41,800 bases of DNA from Rhodocyclaceae bacterium (lineage in GTDB: Bacteria; Pseudomonadota; Gammaproteobacteria; Burkholderiales; Rhodocyclaceae), in contig RXJP01000139.1 in NCBI GenBank assembly GCA_003963315.1, forward strand, positions 434 through 42,233, given 5' to 3'. This document shows, one piece after another, positions 35,462-41,800 of this stretch (the stretch's first letter is position 1; the number at the start of each line of letters is the position of its first letter). Below the pieces are notes generated by a model. That model saw only the letters and a list, made by a program, of their open reading frames with translations, made no database searches and was not told the origin of the DNA. The translations under genes and the position numbers were made by a program.

Positions 35462-37807
35462 ATGACATTGGGAATCCTGTCCTTCGCCCTGGGCGTCCTT
35501 TGGCTGCAATGCCAGGCGACGCTGCCATCCTGGCTCTGTCTGTGGGGCGCCGGCCTGGCGGCCTGTCTGCTGCTCGTACCCCGCTTGCCTTGGCGCGCCT
35601 CACGCCGGGTGCTCGCTGCCGCCCTGTTGGGGCTGGCCTGGGCCGGCATGCAGGCCCAGGGGCGCCTGGCCGATGCCTTGCCGGAGGGCAGCGAGGGGAG
35701 GGACGTGGTGGTGACCGGCGTCGTCAGCGCCATGCCCCAGCATTTTGAAAACGGTTGGCGTTTCCAGTTCGATGTGGAGCAGGCGACCCTGCCTGTGCCT
35801 CGTCGTATCTCCCTGGCCTGGTACCAAAGCCTGCAATTGGACGAGGATGGCCTGTCCATTCCCTTGCTTCCCATCCATGCCGGCGAACGCTGGCGTCTGA
35901 CGGTGCGTCTCAAGAAGCCCCACGGCAACCTCAATCCCCACGGTTTTGATTTCGAAGGCTGGCTGCTGGAGCAGGGTGTCCGCGCCACCGGCTATGTGCG
36001 CCCCCACGGGCAGCCGGAGCGTCTGGAGGCTTTCGTCGCCACTCCCGGCACCCTGGTGGAAGCCCTGCGCGAGCGTATCCGCAGCCGCTTCGAAGCTGTG
36101 CTCGGCGAGCGGGAAAGCGCACCCATTCTGGTGGCCCTGGCGGTGGGTGACCAACGCGGCATCAGCCAGGAGCAATGGCAGGTGTTTTCCCGCACGGGGC
36201 TTACCCACCTGTTCTCCGTATCGGGCCTGCATATCACCATGGTGGCCGGCCTCGCCTACGCCTTGGTGAACCTGCTCTGGCGACGATCCTCCCGTTTGCC
36301 TTTGCGCCTGCCGGCGCAGCATGCCGCCGCCATCGGCGGCATGGCCGCGGCCCTAGGCTATTGCTTGCTCGCGGGCTTCGCCGTGCCTGCCCAGCGCACC
36401 CTCTATATGCTTACCGTGGTGGGCCTGGCCCAGTTGTCCCGGCGCACCATCGCCACCCATCAGGTGTTGGCCGCCGCCCTGGGCGTGGTGCTGGTGCTCG
36501 ATCCCTGGGCTGTGCTGGCGGCGGGGTTCTGGCTATCCTTCGGCGCCGTGGCCCTGTTGTTCTACATCGGCGCCGCCCGTATCGGCCAGACGGAAGGTGT
36601 GGCCGGCGCCCTGGGCAACTGGGGCCGCGCCCAATGGGCCATGACCGTGGGCATGGTGCCGCTGATGCTGGCGCTGTTCCAGCAGTTCTCCCTGGTGTCG
36701 CCCCTGGCCAACGGCGTGGCGATTCCCCTGGTCAGTTTTGTCGTCACCCCCTTGGCCCTGCTGTCCGCCTTGCCCGGTCTGGATGTCCTGCTCCTGCCCG
36801 CTGCCTGGCTCACCGAAAGATTGTTGGACGGCTGCCGCTGGTTGGCCGCCACGCCCTGGGCCGTGTGGCAGCAGGCGGATCCGCCCGGGTGGGCCTTGGC
36901 TACGGGCATCCTCGGCACCTTCTGGCTATTGGCGCCCCGGGGCTTTCCCGCACGCTGGGTCGGGGCCGTGTTGTTCCTGCCCTTGTTCTTCCTGCCGCCA
37001 GGGCGGCCCTTGCCGGGGGCCGCCCGCATCGTCGTGCTCGACGTGGGGCAGGGCCTCGCCGTGCATATCCAGACTGCCCACCACGACCTGGTTTTCGACA
37101 GCGGTCCCTTGTTCTCTCCCGATGCCAACAGCGGCAACCGCATCATCGTGCCCTATCTGCGCGCCGTGGGCGTCACCCGTCTGGATGGCCTGGTGGTCAG
37201 CCATGCCGACAAGGACCACTCCGGCGGTGCGGCCTCGGTGCTGGAAACCGTGCCCACCGGCTGGCTGCTCCACGCCCTGCCGGCGCATCATTTCTTGCTC
37301 GATGAGCCGGTGCAGCATCTACCTTGTTTCGACGGTCAGGCGTGGGAATGGGACGGCGTCAAACTTTCGGTACTGCATCCGCGCTACGAGCGCCATGCCG
37401 ATCCCACCCGAAAAACCAACGACATGAGCTGTGTGCTCAAACTGGAAACCGCCCAGGCCAGCGCACTGATTCCCTCGGATATCGAAGCCCTGTCCGAAAC
37501 TGAGTTGCTCGCCCGCCACCGCGAGCAACTCCGCGCCGACGTGCTGGTGGTGCCCCATCATGGCAGCCGCACGTCATCCACCGAGGCCTTTGTCGCCGCC
37601 GTTTCTCCAAGGATCGCCGTGTTCCCCGTGGGCTACCGCAACCGCTTCGGCCATCCCAAAGAGGATGTGGTGGCTCGCTACGACAACGGCGCAACCCGCC
37701 TGCTGCGCACCGACCGGGATGGCGCACTGACCCTGGATTTCACCGGCGAGGGCATCCGGGTGCAGGAGGAGCGGGAGGAGCGGCAACGCTACTGGCTGGG
37801 TCGGTGA
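35462..37807 (+). CDS. comEC: DNA internalization competence protein ComEC/Rec2
   Basis: A 781-residue polytopic membrane protein expected to form the channel for single-stranded DNA uptake in natural transformation. Domains in order: N-terminal DUF4131 region (to about 170), Competence domain with about eight helices and LFSVSGLHITMVAG (about 195-480), and a C-terminal metallo-beta-lactamase-like domain (about 525-770) with VLDVGQGLAVHI and SHADKDHSGG, plus VPHHGSRTSS near the end. ATG 35462 begins the first helix; a TTG at 35441 is less likely. A TACAAT ends eight bases before the ATG. No other competence genes are in the window. Confidence 0.95.
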   Translation: MTLGILSFALGVLWLQCQATLPSWLCLWGAGLAACLLLVPRLPWRASRRVLAAALLGLAWAGMQAQGRLADALPEGSEGRDVVVTGVVSAMPQHFENGWRFQFDVEQATLPVPRRISLAWYQSLQLDEDGLSIPLLPIHAGERWRLTVRLKKPHGNLNPHGFDFEGWLLEQGVRATGYVRPHGQPERLEAFVATPGTLVEALRERIRSRFEAVLGERESAPILVALAVGDQRGISQEQWQVFSRTGLTHLFSVSGLHITMVAGLAYALVNLLWRRSSRLPLRLPAQHAAAIGGMAAALGYCLLAGFAVPAQRTLYMLTVVGLAQLSRRTIATHQVLAAALGVVLVLDPWAVLAAGFWLSFGAVALLFYIGAARIGQTEGVAGALGNWGRAQWAMTVGMVPLMLALFQQFSLVSPLANGVAIPLVSFVVTPLALLSALPGLDVLLLPAAWLTERLLDGCRWLAATPWAVWQQADPPGWALATGILGTFWLLAPRGFPARWVGAVLFLPLFFLPPGRPLPGAARIVVLDVGQGLAVHIQTAHHDLVFDSGPLFSPDANSGNRIIVPYLRAVGVTRLDGLVVSHADKDHSGGAASVLETVPTGWLLHALPAHHFLLDEPVQHLPCFDGQAWEWDGVKLSVLHPRYERHADPTRKTNDMSCVLKLETAQASALIPSDIEALSETELLARHREQLRADVLVVPHHGSRTSSTEAFVAAVSPRIAVFPVGYRNRFGHPKEDVVARYDNGATRLLRTDRDGALTLDFTGEGIRVQEEREERQRYWLGR

Positions 37808-37865
37808 CGTCATTGTGTTAAAACGGACTTTCGCCAAAAGACGGTCCCATGGCCCGAACGAAATC

Positions 37866-39044
37866 ATGCTGCACACCACACCCCTCTCCAAAACGTTTTC
37901 CGCCTTCTTCGATTCCGAGAAATCCAGCGGCATCGTGCTGATTGTCTGCACGATCTTTTCCCTGGCGATTGCCAATTCCCTGCTGGGGCCTGGTTACCAA
38001 AACTTCTGGCACATTCCGCTTGCCGGCCTCAGCGTCGAGGCCTGGGTGAACGATGCCCTGATGGCCGTGTTTTTCCTTTTCGTCGGCCTGGAACTGGAAC
38101 GGGAGCTGTATAGCGGGGAACTGTCCGATTTCAGGAATGCCCTGCTGCCCATCGTCGCGGCAGCCGGCGGCATTGCCCTGCCGGCGCTGATCCACTATGC
38201 CCTCAATGCCGGCGGCCCTACGCAAATGGGATCGGGCATCCCCATGGCCACCGACATCGCCTTCGCCCTCGGCGTGCTGGCCCTGCTGGGCAGCCGGATT
38301 CCCCCGTCGCTCAAGGTCTTCCTCACCGCCCTGGCGGTGATGGACGATTTGGGCGCCATCATCGTCATCGCCGTGTTCTATACCGCCCATCTGTCCCTCC
38401 CTTATCTATCGGGCGCCCTGGCGGTGTTCGGGGTGTTGGTCCTGCTCAACAGGAGATTCCGCGTCATGGCGCTGTGGCCCTATCTCCTGGGCGGCGGACT
38501 GATGTGGTTCTTCATGCTCAAGTCCGGCGTCCACGCCACGATTGCGGGGGTGATGCTGGCCTTCGCCATTCCCTTCTCCGCGAAGACCGACGACGAGGCG
38601 TCGCCTTCCCATAGGCTGGAGCACAGGCTGCACAAACCCGTGGCGTTTCTCATCCTGCCAATTTTCGCCCTGGCCAATACCGGCGTGGTGATCACCTCGG
38701 GCTGGCAGCAAGCGCTCCTCAGCGCCAATAGCCTGGGCATCATCGGCGGCCTGGTGTTGGGCAAACCCCTCGGCATCACGCTGTTGAGCTTCGTCGCCGT
38801 TGCGGCCGGGATGTGCAAGCTCCCCGCCGACCTGGGTTGGCGGCAAATATTCGGAGCAGGGCTGTTGGGCGGCATCGGTTTCACCATGTCCATCTTCATC
38901 ACCAACCTGGCCTTCCCCGGCGACGCGGCCCTGGTGGATGGCTCCAAGATCGCCATCCTGCTGGCATCCCTCGTGGCCGGCGTGTTGGGATTCCTCTGGC
39001 TACGATTCGTCTCCAAGCCAAACGACGGACAAGCCAACCATTAA
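37866..39044 (+). CDS. nhaA: Na+/H+ antiporter NhaA
   Basis: A 392-residue, twelve-helix antiporter that exports Na+ or Li+ for H+ at alkaline pH. The sequence FFLFVGLELERELYSGEL, PMATDIAFALGVLALLG (with the helix IV Asp) and LAVMDDLGAIIVIAVFYT (with the paired Asp residues of helix V) are the family core. ATG 37866 gives the usual N terminus (LSKTFSAFFDSEKSSGIVL); a GTG at 37815 in frame would add 17 unconserved residues. It lies 58 bases after comEC and converges on the pirin gene. Confidence 0.95.
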   Translation: MLHTTPLSKTFSAFFDSEKSSGIVLIVCTIFSLAIANSLLGPGYQNFWHIPLAGLSVEAWVNDALMAVFFLFVGLELERELYSGELSDFRNALLPIVAAAGGIALPALIHYALNAGGPTQMGSGIPMATDIAFALGVLALLGSRIPPSLKVFLTALAVMDDLGAIIVIAVFYTAHLSLPYLSGALAVFGVLVLLNRRFRVMALWPYLLGGGLMWFFMLKSGVHATIAGVMLAFAIPFSAKTDDEASPSHRLEHRLHKPVAFLILPIFALANTGVVITSGWQQALLSANSLGIIGGLVLGKPLGITLLSFVAVAAGMCKLPADLGWRQIFGAGLLGGIGFTMSIFITNLAFPGDAALVDGSKIAILLASLVAGVLGFLWLRFVSKPNDGQANH

Positions 39045-39074
39045 GTCGACGGCGAGCAAGCAATCGCGCTTAAT

Positions 39075-39950
39075 TCAAGGCAGCGGTATCCACTCCGTCT
39101 CCTCTGGCACCTGGCCCATGGCCTGTTTCGCCCAGGCCTGCTTGGCTTCCTCGATGCGTTCGCGGCGGGACGAGACGAAGTTCCACCACATGAAGCGGCG
39201 GCCGTCCATGGGTTCGCCGCCGATCACCACGTAGCGGGCGCCGTGTGGGGCGCGGATCAAAGTGTCCTGGCCGGGCTCCAGTGCGGCGAGGGTGAAGGGC
39301 GGGAGTTCGACACCATCCACGTCGATGGGGCGATCCACCGAGTAGCAACCCAGTTCGATGGGCATGCCATCCATCTCGGCCGGCAGCAGGAAAGTACTAT
39401 TCGGTACGGCGTTGACATCGAGGTACAGCGTCTTCGCCAAGGTGTTCACTGGTGAGCGCAAGCCATGCAGTTCGCCCACCAACACGCGCACGTGCACGCC
39501 TTCGCCGGACCAGGTGGGAATGTCCTCGGCCGCCACATGCTGGAAGGCGGGGGCGGTTTCCTCGTGGGGTTTGGGCAGGCCGACCCAGAGTTGCAGGCCG
39601 TGGGAGCGCCAGCCGGTGCTGGCGAATTCGGGTGGGGTGCGTTCGGAATGGACGATGCCGCTGCCGGCGGTCATCCAATTGATGGCGCCGGGCTCGATGC
39701 GTTGGAAGGTGCCCAGGCTGTCGCGGTGGTTCATGGCGCCTTCGAACAGATAGGTCACCGTGGCCAGGCCGATGTGGGGATGGGGCCGCACGTCGTGGTT
39801 GTCGCCGGGGTTCGCACTGACCGGGCCGAAGTGGTCGAAGAACAGGAAGGGGCCGATGGATTGCATGGTGGCTGCCGGCAAGGAACGCCGCACCTGGAAG
39901 CCCGGTGAGAGTTCCTTGAGGTGCGGCGGGAGGAGCTGGCTGATGGGCAT
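39075..39950 (-). CDS. Pirin family protein
   Basis: A 291-residue bicupin. The N-terminal cupin has the metal ligands in RPHPHIGLATVTYLFEG and the following HRDSLG and GIVHSE segments; the C-terminal cupin is less conserved. Bacterial pirins include quercetin 2,3-dioxygenase-like enzymes (YhhW) and proteins that bind metabolic enzymes; the exact role here is open. GGAG lies seven bases before the ATG. It starts four bases after the OsmC gene ends, so both are on one transcript. Confidence 0.93.
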   Translation of the reverse strand: MPISQLLPPHLKELSPGFQVRRSLPAATMQSIGPFLFFDHFGPVSANPGDNHDVRPHPHIGLATVTYLFEGAMNHRDSLGTFQRIEPGAINWMTAGSGIVHSERTPPEFASTGWRSHGLQLWVGLPKPHEETAPAFQHVAAEDIPTWSGEGVHVRVLVGELHGLRSPVNTLAKTLYLDVNAVPNSTFLLPAEMDGMPIELGCYSVDRPIDVDGVELPPFTLAALEPGQDTLIRAPHGARYVVIGGEPMDGRRFMWWNFVSSRRERIEEAKQAWAKQAMGQVPEETEWIPLP

Positions 39951-39954
39951 GGCG

Positions 39955-40356
39955 TCACTCCGCCAGGGAGGTGGTGACCTCGGTGGTCACCGCAGTCATC
40001 AGTTTGTGGATGGGACATTTGTCGGCGACCCTGAGCAGTTCCTGCTTTTGTTCGTCGCTGAGATCACCGCCCAGGGTGAGCTTGGCGTCGAGGCGATAGC
40101 TGCCTTGCCTTTCCTGGCTTGCATCCCGCGTGACGTCCACCCGGATGTCCGCCACGGGGATGCCCTTGCGCTTGGCGTACCAGAGGGTGGTGAGGGCCTT
40201 GCAGGCGCCCAGGGCGGCATCGTACAGATCATGGGGATCGGGACCGGAATCCTCGCCGCCGGCGGCGGTGGGTTCGTCCACGGCAATCACATGGGGGCCG
40301 ATATGAACATGGTGGCGCATGGCGCCGCTGGTGTCGCGGATGATGGAAATGGTCAT
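39955..40356 (-). CDS. OsmC family peroxiredoxin-like protein
   Basis: A 133-residue OsmC/Ohr-like protein. The two active-site cysteines are seen in GACKALTTLWYAKRKG and in DKCPIHKLM, the pattern for thiol-dependent reduction of organic hydroperoxides. The N terminus contains GPHVIAVDEPTAAGGEDSGPDPHDL, typical of the YhfA-like/OsmC subgroup. It is the first gene of a two-gene unit with pirin and is divergent from an FMN reductase, which suggests an oxidative stress grouping (inference). Confidence 0.92.
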   Translation of the reverse strand: MTISIIRDTSGAMRHHVHIGPHVIAVDEPTAAGGEDSGPDPHDLYDAALGACKALTTLWYAKRKGIPVADIRVDVTRDASQERQGSYRLDAKLTLGGDLSDEQKQELLRVADKCPIHKLMTAVTTEVTTSLAE

Positions 40357-40520
40357 GATGGGGGCTCTCGTTGGGGAAGGGGATACGTGCCGGTTTTATC
40401 GGGGCCGGTCGACGGCGCTAGTGTTGCAGAACTTGGCGGCAAAGCGAAGGGCGTGTCATGCAGTTTCATCATTGTTTGGGCTAAGCTTCGACGCTCCCCA
40501 TCCCCATGGAGCACGACAAA

Positions 40521-41108
40521 ATGCCCACGCCCCGCATACTGGTTTTTGCCGGCAGCACACGCAAGGACGCCTATTCCCGCAAGCTTGCCGCCGCAGTCGT
40601 TCCCTTACTGGAAGCCGCCGGCGGTCAGGCGACCCTGGCGAACCTGGCCGACTACGACATGCCCCTCTACAACGGCGATCTGGAAGCGGAGCAGGGGTTG
40701 CCCCAGGGCGTGCGCAAGTTGCAAACCCTCATCGCCGAACACGACGCCCTGCTCATCGCCACGCCCGAGTACAACGGCAGCATGACGCCCCTGGAACTCA
40801 ATGCGCTGGACTGGTGCTCCCGTCCCGACAAGGACAATCCGACCACATCGGGTCTTGCCATCTTCGCCGACAAGCCCGCCGCCATCCTTGCTTCATCCCC
40901 CGGGCCCTTGGGCGGCCTGCGCGCCCTGGTTCATCTGCGCGACCTGCTCGGCTACCTGAGCATGGTGGTGATCCCCCAGCAACTGGCGGTGGGCAAGGCG
41001 GGGGAGGCTTTCACCGCCGATGGCAGCCTGGCCGATCCGCGCCAGCAATCGGCCTTGGCGGGCGTGGCCAAGGCACTGGTCAATGCGACGGCCAAGCTGA
41101 GAACCTAG
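40521..41108 (+). CDS. NADPH-dependent FMN reductase family protein
   Basis: A flavodoxin-like NAD(P)H:FMN/quinone oxidoreductase of about 195 residues. It has the FMN phosphate loop VFAGSTRKDAYSRKLA and the flavin-binding TPEYNGSMTPLELNALDW; the segment SPGPLGGLRAL follows. The family includes ChrR/YieF-type quinone and chromate reductases. ATG 40521 is preferred because GGAG at 40508-40511 is nine bases upstream; the in-frame ATG at 40506 overlaps that site and has no site of its own. Confidence 0.9.
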   Translation: MPTPRILVFAGSTRKDAYSRKLAAAVVPLLEAAGGQATLANLADYDMPLYNGDLEAEQGLPQGVRKLQTLIAEHDALLIATPEYNGSMTPLELNALDWCSRPDKDNPTTSGLAIFADKPAAILASSPGPLGGLRALVHLRDLLGYLSMVVIPQQLAVGKAGEAFTADGSLADPRQQSALAGVAKALVNATAKLRT

Positions 41109-41128
41109 CCCGTCGTTTGCCCTGGGGA

Positions 41129-41151
41129 TTGTCCACAACATCTGTGGACAA
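41129..41151. promoter_or_regulatory. Inverted pair of DnaA-box-like sites
   Basis: TTGTCCACA at 41129-41137 and its exact inverse TGTGGACAA at 41143-41151 are five bases apart. Each differs from the DnaA consensus TTATCCACA at one position. More degenerate similar words (TGGGGATTG, TGGGGAATA) lie on each side. The pair sits just after the FMN reductase gene. Confidence 0.5.
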
Positions 41152-41251
41152 CTCTGGGGAATACCTTAGGGAAAAGTTTGCAACGGGCTGTGCCGCAACG
41201 GTTTTCAGCGGCTGCTCATTGCTAGGGCAGTTAGAGAAACGCTGAACAAGT

Positions 41252-41345
41252 CCGTTCGCACTGAGCCTGTCGAAGTGCAAGCCTTGTGGCGCAAGGGCCT
41301 CCTCGTCAAACTCAGGACAGGCGTCGACAGGCTCAGCTCGAACGG
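41252..41345. repeat. Inverted repeat with CTGAGCCTGTCGA core
   Basis: CCGTTCG...CTGAGCCTGTCGA at 41252-41273 recurs as an inverted near-copy at 41324-41345, differing only in the two or three bases after TTCG. This is a widespread proteobacterial intergenic repeat type. The 50-base interior also has a partial third copy (CTCAGGACAGG, 41311-41321). Confidence 0.75.
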
Positions 41346-41351
41346 TGTGGA

Positions 41352-41800
41352 TTACGCAATGTTTCCTGGGGTGGCCAGAAAGTTTTCCATCAGACGCGCC
41401 ACCACCTCCGGTTGGTCGTGGTGGAGCATGTGGCCGGCGTCTTCAACACGGGCCATCGTCAGGTTGGCAAGGGCCTGGAGGCGTTCCTGGTGGGCGGCTT
41501 GGGTGAGTTGGCCGCCCCAGAAGCGGCTCAGGCTGTCATCGGCGGCGTCTATCCAGAGGGTGGGGGCGGTGATCTGTTTGAACACTTCCTGCGCTTCGTC
41601 GGCCCGATAGAGCTGGGCGCCGACGATCTTGTGGGCGTCGTCGCCGAGAATCTGCCAGGTGCCGTCGGTGTGTTTGTGTGCCCAATGTTCCGCCAGCCAG
41701 AGGGCCTTGTCGGTGTCCAGGCGCGGGTTGGTCTTGCGCAGCCGTTGCGCCACGGCGTCCAGGGATTCGTATTTTTTCAGGCCGATCTCTCCCCGATGTA
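41352..41800 (-). CDS. Alpha/beta hydrolase, C-terminal part
   Basis: The frame is open to the right edge of the window, so the N-terminal part with the nucleophile elbow is missing; about 149 residues are visible. The visible part begins HRGEIGLKKYESLDAVAQRL and shows the late alpha/beta hydrolase strand PTLWIDAADDS and the catalytic His region VEDAGHMLHHDQPEVVARLMENFL. A GTG at 41753 could be mistaken for a start, but the sequence upstream continues in frame with a family-like character. Substrate is unknown. It lies downstream of a repeat on the opposite strand from the FMN reductase. Confidence 0.82.
   Translation of the reverse strand, partial: HRGEIGLKKYESLDAVAQRLRKTNPRLDTDKALWLAEHWAHKHTDGTWQILGDDAHKIVGAQLYRADEAQEVFKQITAPTLWIDAADDSLSRFWGGQLTQAAHQERLQALANLTMARVEDAGHMLHHDQPEVVARLMENFLATPGNIA

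Noticed and set aside
1-41800. Mobile element, prophage, CRISPR or defence island
   Set aside because: I found no transposase, integrase, phage structural gene, regularly spaced direct repeats or nuclease-helicase cluster; almost every gene has a housekeeping or common accessory family assignment.

Overview
The window is GC-rich bacterial chromosome, almost fully coding, with short gaps and many ATGA/TGATG start-stop overlaps. Gene content points to a betaproteobacterium, most likely close to the Rhodocyclales: the nuoL-nuoM-nuoN block is followed by a DUF2818 gene, MutL carries an endonuclease motif, ribonucleotide reductase is the B12-dependent class II type, and one LolC/E-type permease sits with LolD. 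The genus assignment is inference; no rRNA or other decisive marker is present.

Layout. 1-4.7 kb: end of the respiratory complex I operon (nuoL partial, nuoM, nuoN), a DUF2818 membrane protein and a Nudix ADP-sugar pyrophosphatase, facing convergent cobA (siroheme/B12 precursor methylase). 5.6-9.7 kb: an HDOD signalling protein coupled to a metallo-beta-lactamase-fold hydrolase, an aldo/keto reductase, an amidohydrolase and a small DUF2789 protein. 9.7-17.4 kb (minus strand): a secreted protein of unknown function, nrdJ, a YcgR-type PilZ protein, miaA and mutL. 17.5-23.1 kb (plus): rraA-like gene, dedA, a lipoprotein, purN, a TonB-like DUF3108 protein, an RsmB-type rRNA methylase and a secreted single-HKD phospholipase D-like protein, the last five joined by overlapping start/stop codons or short gaps. 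23.3-25.8 kb: MscS-type channel and acyl desaturase, ending in a strong terminator. 25.8-29.3 kb: the conserved rpmB-rpmG / radC / coaBC-dut neighbourhood plus an overlapping DUF4160-DUF2442 pair. 29.3-34.1 kb: recJ with an RpfE-like partner, divergent from lolC-lolD. 34.1-41.8 kb: TrkA-domain potassium channel, comEC, nhaA, pirin, OsmC protein, FMN reductase and a truncated alpha/beta hydrolase.

Most genes are housekeeping: respiration, nucleotide pools (nrdJ, dut, purN, Nudix), DNA repair and recombination (mutL, recJ, radC), RNA modification (miaA, rsmB), envelope traffic (lolCD, dedA) and ion homeostasis (nhaA, channel, MscS). I see no prophage, transposase, CRISPR array, restriction or defence island, or biosynthetic cluster, and I did not find a large new system.

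The unusual signals are small and mostly non-coding: two tandem NrdR-box-like palindromes 32 bp apart at the nrdJ promoter; a 14-bp hairpin reaching into the ribosome binding site of the DUF2789 gene; GC-rich palindromic repeats that appear to have been inserted in frame into mutL and the rpfE-like gene; four families of intergenic inverted repeats; an inverted pair of DnaA-box-like sites; and the overlapping DUF4160/DUF2442 pair.
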